A stretch of 64,000 bases of DNA from Micavibrio_C sp046294845 (GTDB taxonomy: Bacteria; Pseudomonadota; Alphaproteobacteria; Micavibrionales; Micavibrionaceae), in assembly GCA_046294845.1 (NCBI GenBank), contig JBKBNU010000001.1, positions 124,001 through 188,000 of the forward strand, given 5' to 3'. Below, in pieces: positions 26,632 through 34,820 of the stretch. A model generated the notes under the pieces. The model made no database searches, had not been told where the DNA came from, and saw nothing but the letters and a program-made list of their open reading frames with translations. Positions within the stretch are counted from its first letter, which is position 1. Every line of letters starts with the position of its first letter. Both the position numbers and the translations under genes were made by a program.

Positions 26632-26729
26632 TTCCGTGCAAGTGCTTGATATTTCATAGCTGTGCAGGGACTGTGCAGGAATAATTATATATAAATATTG
26701 TTATTTTTCAATTAATTAGCTGAATGACA

Positions 26730-26760
26730 TCATCACATAGACATATTCGTAAGAGGCCAT
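26730..26760. repeat. attR: right 31-bp direct repeat, remnant of ettA start
   Basis: Identical to 16778-16808. Read on the - strand it still has the original ettA Shine-Dalgarno (GGAAGAAATTT) before the ATG. Codons 1-10 then run into island DNA and stop after 14 codons (MASYEYVYVMMSFS). Confidence 0.9.
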
Positions 26761-26892
26761 AAATTTCTTCCATTCTTATATTGAAAGGCAGCCGGAACCG
26801 CCCTTTTTAGCAGCCCCATATATATAAAGAATGGAGGGAAAACTGCAACTTCCGTTATTTCACAGGTTATTGCCGGCCCCCCAAAAGAAAAA

Positions 26893-26915
26893 GGGAGGTG
26901 AAAACTTCACCTCCC
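26893..26915 (-). terminator. Rho-independent terminator after the dCache chemoreceptor gene
   Basis: A 10-bp stem GGGAGGTGAA/TTCACCTCCC with a 3-nt loop is followed on the - strand by CTTTTTCTTTT. It lies 24 bp beyond the chemoreceptor stop. Confidence 0.88.
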
Positions 26916-26939
26916 CCAGTTGTTACGCGCACAAGAAAA

Positions 26940-29150
26940 CTATTCGGCAGCTCTCAGGAAGGAGGCAACCTCGCCCGTCGATTGCTGAACAACGTTATCA
27001 TTCCGGATTTGCTGCAAGAATTGGGTCACTGCTGCCTGCATGTGTCCGGCAAGGCCGGAAATATTATCAGCAGAAGCTTTCAAGGCCTGTGACGCATCAC
27101 CCGTCTGTGTGGCCCCCGCCTGCACGTTACCGATGGCTTGCGATACCTGCTGTACCGCCAGAGATACCTCGGAAACGTTACGGGCAATTTCTGCCAGAAC
27201 CGCATTTTGCTCCTCGGCGGCGCTGGCCGTTTGTGCGGCAGCCCCGTCAATTCCCAAGATACTGTCAATAATTTCCCGCATGGCCATGACCGATTCCTGC
27301 GTTGCCCGCTGGATTTCAGTAATGCGGGATTCGATCTCTTCGGTTTTTTGCGCTGTCTCACTGGAAAGTTTTTTGACCTCATCGGCTACAACCGCAAACC
27401 CCCTACCGGCAGCACCGGCGCGAGCGGCCTCGATCGTTGCATTCAGAGCCAACAGATTTGTCTGGCCGGCGATATTTTTGATCGCATCGACAACTTCACC
27501 GATATTTTCGATGAGCTTTTTAAGCTGATTTACTTTTTCGTTAGCTGCGCGGGCGCTAGAGGATGCCACATTGGCTTGCGAGGCCACATTGGCAACCTGT
27601 TGCGAGATTTCCTTGGCACTGGCAGTCATTTCTTCTGTAGCAGCCGACACGGTCTGCACATTCACGTTGGTCTCTTCGGCAGAGGACGCCACATATGTAC
27701 TGGACTCCTGTGTCGATCTTGCCGTGCCATCCATTTCTTTCGCGGTGACTTGCAAGATATCGACAGCCCCGATCATATCACGGATAGCTTTGCCCACCTG
27801 CTGATCGAAACGGTCGGCGAGTTCGTTCATCATGCGGCGTTTTTCTTCTTCGGCCCTGACTTTTGCCTGTTCCTGCTCTTTTTGCAGGCGTAAGGTTTCC
27901 AGCCCGTTCTTTTTGAAAACCTCAACCGAAGCCGCCATACTGCCGATTTCATCTTTGAGATGAAGTCCCGGAATGACAACATTATAATTGCCCTGCGCCA
28001 AAACTCTCATGGCATCTGACATATTGGTGATCGGCTTGGCGATCCCTTTGGCGAAGAAAACAGCTACAATTACCACAAACAGCATGGCAGCCATGACCCA
28101 GATCACCGCTGATTTTTTCATGTTTATGATCGGCTTCATGACTTCGGCTTCATCCATTTCTGCCATGATGATCCATTTTGTACCTTTGAATTCGAAAGGT
28201 TCATAGGCGGAAAGAACCAGAATGCCGCGATAATCATTGATAACCGCTACACCCTTTTCACCTTTCAATCCCAAGGCAACAGTTTCCGTGTCCACTTTGG
28301 TTTTGAGAATGGTTGATTCTTTGGAAAAGCGGGAGTCGCTGCGCATCAGCTTGTCAGGACCCACGATATAGGTTTCACCGGTTTCGCCCATACCAGCCGC
28401 AACTTGCATAATCGCATTCAAACGTGCGATCGGCATCTGGAAGGCAATAACACCGGCAACAGAGCCATCATCATTCAATATAGCCTGTGCAATAAAGCTG
28501 GCAGGCACATCGTTACTGGGGGCATAAGGCTTGAAATCGTAGAAGGCCTGATAATTATCTTTCGGGTTTTTCAAGGCATCATTGAAAACCCGCGCGAGAT
28601 CGGTATCTTTCCAGCGGCCCGTATTCAGGTTGGTAGCAAAATCCAGCTCTTTGAAAACCGTGTAAACCAGATCACCATTCGGCCTGAAAAGGAAAACATC
28701 ATAATAGCCACGTTGGTTCAAGAAAGACCTGAACCACGGATGGTAGGAAGCATGGGTTTGACTATAAAGAGAGCCGTCATTGGCGGCATCAAGCTTCTCT
28801 TTTTGTCCCAAGGGGTTTGGATTTTCTTCTATATAGAGTTTGTGCAGAATATCTGTCTGATGACCTGTGGCTGCCAATTCATCCCATCCGGCGCCATAAT
28901 CTTTTAAGGCCTGCCTGACATAGGGGCTAGTGGCCATAATAGAAAGATCCTCGCTGATCGAATTCATATACTCCCTCAAAGTTTCAGCACGTGCTGACCG
29001 TAGCGCCTTCATTTCCTCTTCGATCGCATGATGCAGTGCCTTTTGCGATTGGGTAATCGTGATCGTCCCCGCCAGAACAGCCGAGAAAAGCGCAAGAGCA
29101 ACGATCAAAACGGGGAGTTTGCGGGAGATTTTTAGACGAGAGAGGATCAT
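26940..29150 (-). CDS. Methyl-accepting chemotaxis protein with dCache sensor
   Basis: This transmembrane chemoreceptor signals to CheA/CheW. The 736-residue protein has a first membrane helix at about 12-33. A periplasmic double-Cache domain (about 35-340) includes 'GMGETGETYIVGPDKLMRSD'. A second helix lies at about 347-367, followed by HAMP (about 368-425) and a cytoplasmic signalling domain (about 480-715). The hairpin tip 'IKNIAGQTNLLALNATIEAA' is unmistakable. There is no C-terminal CheR pentapeptide (it ends FLRAAE). The ligand is unknown; dCache receptors often bind amino acids or organic acids. It is monocistronic, with its own terminator, and was originally the gene upstream of ettA before the island inserted. 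Confidence 0.93.
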   Translation of the reverse strand: MILSRLKISRKLPVLIVALALFSAVLAGTITITQSQKALHHAIEEEMKALRSARAETLREYMNSISEDLSIMATSPYVRQALKDYGAGWDELAATGHQTDILHKLYIEENPNPLGQKEKLDAANDGSLYSQTHASYHPWFRSFLNQRGYYDVFLFRPNGDLVYTVFKELDFATNLNTGRWKDTDLARVFNDALKNPKDNYQAFYDFKPYAPSNDVPASFIAQAILNDDGSVAGVIAFQMPIARLNAIMQVAAGMGETGETYIVGPDKLMRSDSRFSKESTILKTKVDTETVALGLKGEKGVAVINDYRGILVLSAYEPFEFKGTKWIIMAEMDEAEVMKPIINMKKSAVIWVMAAMLFVVIVAVFFAKGIAKPITNMSDAMRVLAQGNYNVVIPGLHLKDEIGSMAASVEVFKKNGLETLRLQKEQEQAKVRAEEEKRRMMNELADRFDQQVGKAIRDMIGAVDILQVTAKEMDGTARSTQESSTYVASSAEETNVNVQTVSAATEEMTASAKEISQQVANVASQANVASSSARAANEKVNQLKKLIENIGEVVDAIKNIAGQTNLLALNATIEAARAGAAGRGFAVVADEVKKLSSETAQKTEEIESRITEIQRATQESVMAMREIIDSILGIDGAAAQTASAAEEQNAVLAEIARNVSEVSLAVQQVSQAIGNVQAGATQTGDASQALKASADNISGLAGHMQAAVTQFLQQIRNDNVVQQSTGEVASFLRAAE

Positions 29151-29475
29151 GGCAGTACTCGCTAACGTAAGAATTGCACCATATAAGGGTAATTATATAC
29201 CATTTTAGGACAATTTTGTAAGTGTTTTTACATAATACTTGATATCTTTTGCTCTACACCCTATACCTTGGGATAGGTAACTATGTACCGCCCTATATTA
29301 CTCTTCTTATTACCCTTCCATTTTAAACCCGTCCTTACATACTGTGCCTTGACCTGCATCAATAGACTTATGATTGGTGGCGCAGCAGGCTGGGTCCCAA
29401 AGATTTATGGCGGCCTTTTTAATTGCCTGATCTAAGCACGATTAACCTATTTAAATAAAGGAGGTGTTGAGAGTA
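29151..29475. other. Intergenic region, chemoreceptor promoter side
   Basis: 325 bp between the RTX-cadherin stop and the chemoreceptor start. It is AT-rich near 29160-29260, where the chemoreceptor promoter (- strand) should lie. I see no RNA gene, no strong terminator for the RTX gene and no ORF with a plausible start. Confidence 0.4.
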
Positions 29476-32400
29476 TCAGACGGCATCAATCCGTCCGGCG
29501 TCATAAAGGCTTTGAACATTCAAGCCCGTCTCACCCGAAAGAGTAGCAATTTGCACAAAGTTTACGCCGCCCGTCGTGCCATTGGCATCAATACGGACAA
29601 TCGTATCACTACCTACTGTCTGGAACTGAAGGAAATCATCAATATCGCTAACGCCCGCCGTAAATCCGGTCAGGAGATTGGAAATATCGAGAACATCATT
29701 CTGGGATACCGTAAAATCAACAACGGTATCGACACCAACAAAACTGGTGAAACGGAAGATATCGGCACCGCTGCCACCCAGCAAGATATCATCGCCATCG
29801 CCGCCTATCAGAATATCATCGTTATTGCCACCATCGAGAATATCATTACCAGCACCACCTGTCAGTGTGTCATTACCAGCCAGACCTTCAAGATAATCCG
29901 CATTAGCCGAACCTGTCAAAGTGTTGCCACCCGTCGTACCCGTATATGTATTACCCCCTAAAAACACACTAAGCGTGTAAGTGCCTGTCTGGCTGGCTCC
30001 ATAAGCACCCATCTCTATGTAATACGTGCCCGAGGTTGTCGGCGTATAATAAAGCAGGGAATCGTAACCGACACCGCCATCATCATCACCGGAATTCACC
30101 GATGTGCCACTCGCATTTCGTATAGAATGAATACGGGGATCTGTCATGGTTCCGCCTTCGGTTGGTGTGCCTCGCGCCCAGATGGCATATTTTACCCCTG
30201 CCGTCAGGGAAATACCGTACCAGTCACGATCACCACCCGTATCAACAGCACTGACAACACTGCCATTTATGGTGATTGTTGATGCTGTCCCTGTTGTATT
30301 TCCGACATCCCCCTCATTTACGTTATTAACCGAGATAGCAATATCCTGTTCATCATAAAGGCTGCCGTCTGATACCCTAACCCTGACATCATAGACGTTG
30401 TCATTTCCGGCATCTGTCGGTAATTCATAATTAGGCGCCGTAGCAAACGAAAGTGCGCCCGTACTTGCGTTAATGGCAAACCAGGCAGCATCAACACCAC
30501 CCGATATCGAATAAGTTAAAGTCGATCCCGCATCAGGATCCGTAGCTGTAACCGTTGTCACAGCCGTCGAATTTTCATTGATGGATATCGAAGTCGTTGC
30601 CCCACCCCCATTTGATGTAATCAGGGGCGATTCATTGACATTCGTCACTGTGACATAAATTATTTGCGTATCATTCAAAGAACCGTCAGATGCGCTCACA
30701 TTCACAACATAAATATTATCAGCGTTAGAGTCCGTGGGTGATTCAAAATTTTGCGCCGATATAAATGATAGAATACCCGTAGCCGAATTGATATTGAAAC
30801 GGGCAGCATCCAAACCACCGGAAATAGAGTAAGTCAATGTCGTTGGTACATCGGGATCTGCAGCGATGACTGTTGTAACAGCTGTATTACCCTCTGCAAT
30901 ATTAACAGTTGCAGTATCGCCGCCGCCATTCGAGGTGATGACAGGAGCATCATTTGTGTTGGTAACATTGATAGTTAATGTTTTGGGTGATGTATCAAAA
31001 AGCCCCCCCAGATCACGCACAGAAAATGTAAAACTGGTGTAGGGAGTTCCTGTCGCATCAGCCACAGGCACAAAGACCAGATTACCCGCCGCAATATTGG
31101 CCACCGTGATAACCTGCCCTGCGATTACAGAAACACCGGAAAGAAGCAATGTTCCCGCAGAGGGTAAGCTATCAATTCTTACAGATGATAGGGCATCCAG
31201 ATTATTTGCATCCGTATAGCCAAAATGTCCTGTTGCCAGTACAAGATTATTATCTTCTATTGTTGTTAATGATGTCGCTGTTCCTACAGGGGCGATATTC
31301 ACAAGATTGGCGGCGGTTACTATCCCGTTTGAGAATTGGAAGCTCTCGATCAGGGTTGCCGTATCTGTCCCATCAGTACCACTGCTATTGTGAATGATCG
31401 TATAAATTCCTGCATTCAGACTGATGGTGTAGTTTGACCATGAACCCGTATATATGGCTGTATCATTGCCCGCACCACCATTTAATATATCATTACCCCC
31501 GCCACCATTGATTATGTCGTTATCATCGTCACCATAAATGGTATCGTTACCAACCCCGCCCTGCAGCGTATCATTACCGGCGCCGCCCTGCAGCGTATCA
31601 TTACCGGCGCCTGCCAGAATCTGGTCATCGCCATCATCACCATAAAGGCTATCATCACCAGCAGCGCCATAAAGCTGGTCCGCATCGGCTCCACCGTAGA
31701 GGATATCGTTACCTATACCCCCTGTAATTATATCTTCACCATCGTCGCCATAGAGAATATCATCACCGACCCCACCTGTGATTGTGTCGTTCCCGCTTTC
31801 TCCATAAATGATATCATTACCGTCATCGCCAAACAGGGTATCGTTGTTTTCACCACCATTGATCAGGTCATGACCAACCCCTCCATTAATCGTGTCATTG
31901 CCAAGACCACCATGAATAATATCATCGCCACCCTCGCCATATAAGTTGTCATCACCTTCATCACCAACAAGTATATCGTTGGCTGCGCCGCCAAAAATGG
32001 TATCGTTTCCTGCACCACCAAAGATGGCTGTATCAGAGGAAGCACCGACAATACGGTCATTACCGGACCCGCCTGTAACGATACTATCTCCCTCAGTTAC
32101 CTTGATACGATCATCGCCGCTACTTCCTGTCTGCGTAGCCCCCCCCAGATCATCAGCAGTAATCGTCTGCCTGCCATAAAGATGAGATGTAGCTGCTATA
32201 TTCAAAGAAGCATTCTGCCCCTGTGCCAGAAGCAACATCGAGATATAGGTTGTATCGACAGGCGCACCATTTATTTTGACACTGCTAATAGTGATTGTCC
32301 GTGCAACCTCAATTGAGGAATCATTGAAACTGAATTGCAGTGAAGTCGGGGCGTCGCCATCATACTCCAACATAAAATCAAGAGTATCACTTCCTAATCC

Positions 32401-32550
32401 CAAACGTGCACTCACCGATCCGGTCGCGACAGTTGTGCCATTGACCAGAACCGATAATGTCGGTGCATCACTGAGATAGACGGCGCTCGCCTGTATCTGT
32501 ACTAAGAAATGTGCCATGTCCTGCCACCGGGAAAGTCCCCTAACCCTCAT
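29476..32550 (-). CDS. Multidomain RTX/cadherin exoprotein with carbohydrate-binding-like N-terminus
   Basis: This 1024-residue exoprotein is probably type I secreted. Domains in order: a beta-sandwich (about 12-110; 'TLDFMLEYDGDAPTSLQFSF', 'ITISSVKINGAPVD') resembling CBM36/CBM60 xylan-binding modules; a long RTX block (about 135-375); a cadherin-like repeat (about 420-535); two cadherin domains (about 540-745; 'AADPDVPTTLTYSISGGLDA'); a pre-peptidase C-terminal (PPC) domain (about 750-860); a second short RTX block (about 875-925); and a C-terminal type I signal. The start at 32550 follows AAAGAGGATA; an in-frame ATG at 32517 is possible. There is no signal peptide, as expected for this route. 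A role in surface adhesion or glycan binding is inferred. Confidence 0.82.
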   Translation of the reverse strand: MRVRGLSRWQDMAHFLVQIQASAVYLSDAPTLSVLVNGTTVATGSVSARLGLGSDTLDFMLEYDGDAPTSLQFSFNDSSIEVARTITISSVKINGAPVDTTYISMLLLAQGQNASLNIAATSHLYGRQTITADDLGGATQTGSSGDDRIKVTEGDSIVTGGSGNDRIVGASSDTAIFGGAGNDTIFGGAANDILVGDEGDDNLYGEGGDDIIHGGLGNDTINGGVGHDLINGGENNDTLFGDDGNDIIYGESGNDTITGGVGDDILYGDDGEDIITGGIGNDILYGGADADQLYGAAGDDSLYGDDGDDQILAGAGNDTLQGGAGNDTLQGGVGNDTIYGDDDNDIINGGGGNDILNGGAGNDTAIYTGSWSNYTISLNAGIYTIIHNSSGTDGTDTATLIESFQFSNGIVTAANLVNIAPVGTATSLTTIEDNNLVLATGHFGYTDANNLDALSSVRIDSLPSAGTLLLSGVSVIAGQVITVANIAAGNLVFVPVADATGTPYTSFTFSVRDLGGLFDTSPKTLTINVTNTNDAPVITSNGGGDTATVNIAEGNTAVTTVIAADPDVPTTLTYSISGGLDAARFNINSATGILSFISAQNFESPTDSNADNIYVVNVSASDGSLNDTQIIYVTVTNVNESPLITSNGGGATTSISINENSTAVTTVTATDPDAGSTLTYSISGGVDAAWFAINASTGALSFATAPNYELPTDAGNDNVYDVRVRVSDGSLYDEQDIAISVNNVNEGDVGNTTGTASTITINGSVVSAVDTGGDRDWYGISLTAGVKYAIWARGTPTEGGTMTDPRIHSIRNASGTSVNSGDDDGGVGYDSLLYYTPTTSGTYYIEMGAYGASQTGTYTLSVFLGGNTYTGTTGGNTLTGSANADYLEGLAGNDTLTGGAGNDILDGGNNDDILIGGDGDDILLGGSGADIFRFTSFVGVDTVVDFTVSQNDVLDISNLLTGFTAGVSDIDDFLQFQTVGSDTIVRIDANGTTGGVNFVQIATLSGETGLNVQSLYDAGRIDAV

Positions 32551-32617
32551 TATCCTCTTTAATTACAAAGAAGTGGTTAATTTGCGGTATTTATATACCT
32601 CATCAGTTTGAGGACGT

Positions 32618-32683
32618 ATGATTGATGGCCTTTACCAGATGGTTGACCATAATCAACCCCTCAAAATCCAACCTATGGCATAA
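32618..32683 (+). CDS. Possible 21-codon leader ORF
   Basis: A short frame with a good ribosome binding site (TTTGAGGACGT before ATG) encodes a 21-residue peptide (starts MIDGLYQMVD) and stops 7 nt before the next gene's likely ATG. It may couple translation of the downstream gene or be chance. No regulatory stem was identified. Confidence 0.3.
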   Translation: MIDGLYQMVDHNQPLKIQPMA

Positions 32684-32690
32684 AACCACC

Positions 32691-33482
32691 ATGAGCGATC
32701 ACGAAAGACATCAGGACATATTCTTGGCTATTGAAGCCCTGGAAAATCTCACAGATTTCGTCGAAGGTAATCCTGCCGACACCGCCCTGTGGGCTGACCA
32801 TCTGAGGACCTTTGACCATCAATATGTGCCGCTGATTATTGAGTTGCTGGATGAGCTGCGTCACGAGCGCGAGCGCAGCGGCGGCGATATGGGATTCCGG
32901 AACAGCTTCCGTACCTTTCTGGAAGGATACTCCGATGAAAGTGCAGCAGCAGCCCTCTCCGAGGCCCTGAACAAGGCATCAGCTTTCTTCTCCGAAAGTC
33001 ATGACATTAGTATTACCCTGCAAAAACTGGTTTCACTGCCGGAGGGCGGGCACCGTGCCCAGATCGAAGTGCATATATCGCCCATGACCTTGCGTTATCA
33101 TTGCCATATGCAAGGGCCGGATGTTGAGTTGAAACGTATTCACGACCATGAATATTATGCTGACCGGCATTACGAGGAAGAACATCTACAACATCTGGTC
33201 TTTGACCACTTTGCCCATATAACAGGCGGCCTGCAGCCGCAGTTACCACCTTTCTTTTTGATCAATATTACAGATTCCTATCTGCTTAATCATATGATTG
33301 AAAATCAATTTCTGAAAGCCAGTCATTTGAAGAACAGAGAGCCGGAGGAACTGGCCCCTGTCCCTGCACCCGGCCTCAAGCCGAAACAACAACCAAAACC
33401 GAAGCCAGAACCCAAGCCAAAACCGCGGCAAGTTCTCGTCAGGACACTGGTACCCGAACCCAAACTTGTTCCCGACAAGTAA
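32691..33482 (+). CDS. Hypothetical protein with Pro/Lys repeat tail
   Basis: I do not recognise this family. From ATG 32691 the product is 263 residues; the frame is open to 32622, but the extra residues look non-coding and the ATG at 32625 is badly spaced from the only Shine-Dalgarno. The body is soluble, acidic and mostly helical (about 1-200, 'ALWADHLRTFDHQYVPLIIE', 'YYADRHYEEEHLQHLVFDHF'), with many histidines. The last ~50 residues are a Pro/Lys/Glu repeat (KPKPEPKPKP) like the periplasm-spanning linkers of TonB-type proteins. No membrane segment is present. It is divergent from the RTX-cadherin gene, sharing the ~70-bp promoter region. Confidence 0.65.
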   Translation: MSDHERHQDIFLAIEALENLTDFVEGNPADTALWADHLRTFDHQYVPLIIELLDELRHERERSGGDMGFRNSFRTFLEGYSDESAAAALSEALNKASAFFSESHDISITLQKLVSLPEGGHRAQIEVHISPMTLRYHCHMQGPDVELKRIHDHEYYADRHYEEEHLQHLVFDHFAHITGGLQPQLPPFFLINITDSYLLNHMIENQFLKASHLKNREPEELAPVPAPGLKPKQQPKPKPEPKPKPRQVLVRTLVPEPKLVPDK

Positions 33483-33561
33483 GCGGACATATCTAATTTT
33501 CTGACTGATCCACGTTCAGAAATTCTGCGCTTCAAACATTGAACGATAAATTGTAGTGCTA

Positions 33562-33596
33562 TTGACATTTTAATATATGTCTATTATTCTGGACAT
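33562..33596 (+). promoter_or_regulatory. ars operon promoter with ArsR operator-like dyad
   Basis: TTGACA (33562-33567), a 17-bp spacer and TATTCT (33585-33590) form a sigma70-like promoter. The dyad ATATGTC-N10-GACATAT (33575-33598) overlaps the -10 and runs into the arsR start codon, consistent with autorepression by ArsR. Transcription would begin at or very near the ATG (33597), implying a leaderless arsR message. Confidence 0.6.
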
Positions 33597-33947
33597 ATGG
33601 ACATTCAAAAAGCAATTATCATGTTTGATGCGTTATCACAGGAAACCCGCCTTGGGGCTTTTCGCTTGCTAGTCAGGGCCGGGCCAGAAGGTCTGCCCGC
33701 CGGGGCGTTGAGCGAAGAGCTGAGGACACCGCATAACACCATGTCATTTCACCTGAACCACCTTTCCAACGCGGGGATTGTTACATCCCGTAAGGAAGGG
33801 CGTTCTGTCATCTATTCAGCCAATTTCGAGATCGTGCGTGACCTGATTGGCTTCATGGTCAAAGACTGTTGCAGCGTGGAATTTGCCAGCATCCGCGAAG
33901 ACAAGAAAAAAGGTTGCTCGATTATTGAACTGGCCAAGTGTTGTTAG
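33597..33947 (+). CDS. arsR: ArsR-family arsenic-responsive repressor
   Basis: This 116-residue winged-helix repressor of the ArsR/SmtB family would dissociate from DNA on binding As(III). The HTH is visible at about 35-62 ('LSEELRTPHNTMSFHLNHLS'), with the wing 'VTSRKEGRSVIYSANF'. Rather than the classical CxCxxC in the recognition helix, cysteines cluster at the C-terminus (Cys91, Cys92, Cys107, Cys115, Cys116). This is like the C-terminal As(III) site described for Acidithiobacillus ferrooxidans ArsR. It heads the operon arsR-DUF6428-arsC-acr3, which supports the arsenic role. Confidence 0.92.
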   Translation: MDIQKAIIMFDALSQETRLGAFRLLVRAGPEGLPAGALSEELRTPHNTMSFHLNHLSNAGIVTSRKEGRSVIYSANFEIVRDLIGFMVKDCCSVEFASIREDKKKGCSIIELAKCC

Positions 33948-33960
33948 GAAAGGACACAAA

Positions 33961-34410
33961 ATGAAAATTTCAGAAGTAAAAGATGCACTGGCCACCATTG
34001 AGACCGTAAATTTCAAATTGCCGGATGGCTCAGCCTTGCCGCCCCATTTTCACGTCACAGAAGTAGGACTTGTGACGAAACATTTCATTGATTGCGGCGG
34101 AACCGAACGCAAGGAAACTGTCGCCAATTTTCAGCTTTGGGAAGCGGGAGACTACGATCATCGCCTTGCACCGCAGAAATTCCTGCATATCCTGAATCTT
34201 TGCAAAAAAGTGCTGGGTGAGGACGATTACGAGATTGAAGTGGAATATCAGCAATCCACTATTGGCAAATTTGGCCTTAATTTTGACGGCAAAAATTTCG
34301 TCCTGACCAATAAGTATACGGCATGTCTGGCGCAGGATGCGTGCGGCATCCCTGACAAAGCGCAAAAAGAAGCCAGTGCCTGTTGCTCTCCAAAAAGGGG
34401 ATGCTGCTGA
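33961..34410 (+). CDS. DUF6428-family protein in ars operon
   Basis: This 149-residue soluble protein lies between arsR and arsC and is typical of DUF6428 genes, which recur in such operons; its biochemical role is not known. The start at 33961 is set by AGGAAAGGAC. Motifs are 'LPPHFHVTEVGLVTKHFIDC' and 'NFQLWEAGDYDHRL', and the C-terminus is Cys-rich (ACCSPKRGCC) and may bind arsenite or metal. The stop overlaps the arsC start by 1 nt (TGATG), indicating coupling. A frame open further upstream overlaps arsR and is not used. Confidence 0.82.
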   Translation: MKISEVKDALATIETVNFKLPDGSALPPHFHVTEVGLVTKHFIDCGGTERKETVANFQLWEAGDYDHRLAPQKFLHILNLCKKVLGEDDYEIEVEYQQSTIGKFGLNFDGKNFVLTNKYTACLAQDACGIPDKAQKEASACCSPKRGCC

Positions 34411-34820
34411 TGAAAAATGTCCTTGTCCTCTGTACTGGCAATTCCTGCCGTTCGGTGATGGCTGAAGCCCTGATTAACCAGCTTGGCGCCGGACGCTATA
34501 AGGCCGTCAGCGCGGGCAGCAATCCCGCCGGATATGTGCATCCGCGGTCTTTGGAAACCCTGAAACGTCACGGTATTAACACGGGGAACCCGCGCAGCAA
34601 GTCATGGGATGAATTTGAAGGCACAAATTTTGATCTGGTGATTACAGTTTGCGATGCCGCCGCCAGCGAAGCCTGTCCTGTTTTTTTTGGCCAACACGAG
34701 AAATTGCACTGGCCTACGCCAGACCCCGCCGCCACCACAGGAAACGAAGAAGACATTAACGCCGCCTTTGATGAGGCATATAATATACTGAAAGCCCGAA
34801 TTAAGAGTGAATTGATATGA
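34410..34820 (+). CDS. arsC: Arsenate reductase, LMW-phosphatase type
   Basis: ArsC reduces As(V) to As(III) for export. The 136-residue product has the phosphatase loop C8-TGNSC-R14 (CX5R) right at the N-terminus. The later 'VCDAAASEACPVFF' supplies two further cysteines of the triple-Cys relay used by thioredoxin-coupled ArsC. 'HWPTPDPA' is the family's acid-loop region. The ATG at 34410 overlaps the previous stop; an upstream ATG at 34401 is possible but adds non-family residues. It overlaps acr3 by 4 nt. Confidence 0.92.
   Translation: MKNVLVLCTGNSCRSVMAEALINQLGAGRYKAVSAGSNPAGYVHPRSLETLKRHGINTGNPRSKSWDEFEGTNFDLVITVCDAAASEACPVFFGQHEKLHWPTPDPAATTGNEEDINAAFDEAYNILKARIKSELI

Larger units (their letters stand above)
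16778..26760. mobile_element. Integrative mobilizable island in the 5' end of ettA
   Basis: A 9.98-kb insertion is bounded by 31-bp perfect direct repeats (16778-16808 and 26730-26760), both equal to ettA codons 1-10 plus one base. Inside are a tyrosine recombinase beside the right repeat, a MobA/MobL relaxase with an oriT-like region, and cargo genes for an RTX protein and a small exported protein. All genes lie on the - strand. No mating-pair formation genes are inside, so it would need a helper conjugative system (integrative and mobilizable element). Integration in the 5' end of a translation-factor gene is comparable to SXT/R391 elements in prfC (established knowledge). Confidence 0.88.

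Noticed and set aside
3912..26760. DotA/TraY-like operon as part of the mobilizable island
   Set aside because: The island's left repeat ends at the ettA start; ettA and its terminator separate the operon from it. No repeat was found on the far side of the operon.
29464..29961. + strand frame with AGGAGG upstream at the end of the RTX-cadherin gene
   Set aside because: A Shine-Dalgarno-like sequence precedes a TTG, but the frame is the antisense of RTX repeats. The opposite strand has clear domain content to the stop.
19859..32550. The two RTX genes as recent duplicates of each other
   Set aside because: They share only generic RTX repeats and a type I signal. Domain architectures differ and only one lies inside the island.
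19859..32550. CRISPR-like array suggested by regular short repeats
   Set aside because: The regular units in the RTX genes are codon-phased protein repeats without unique spacers.
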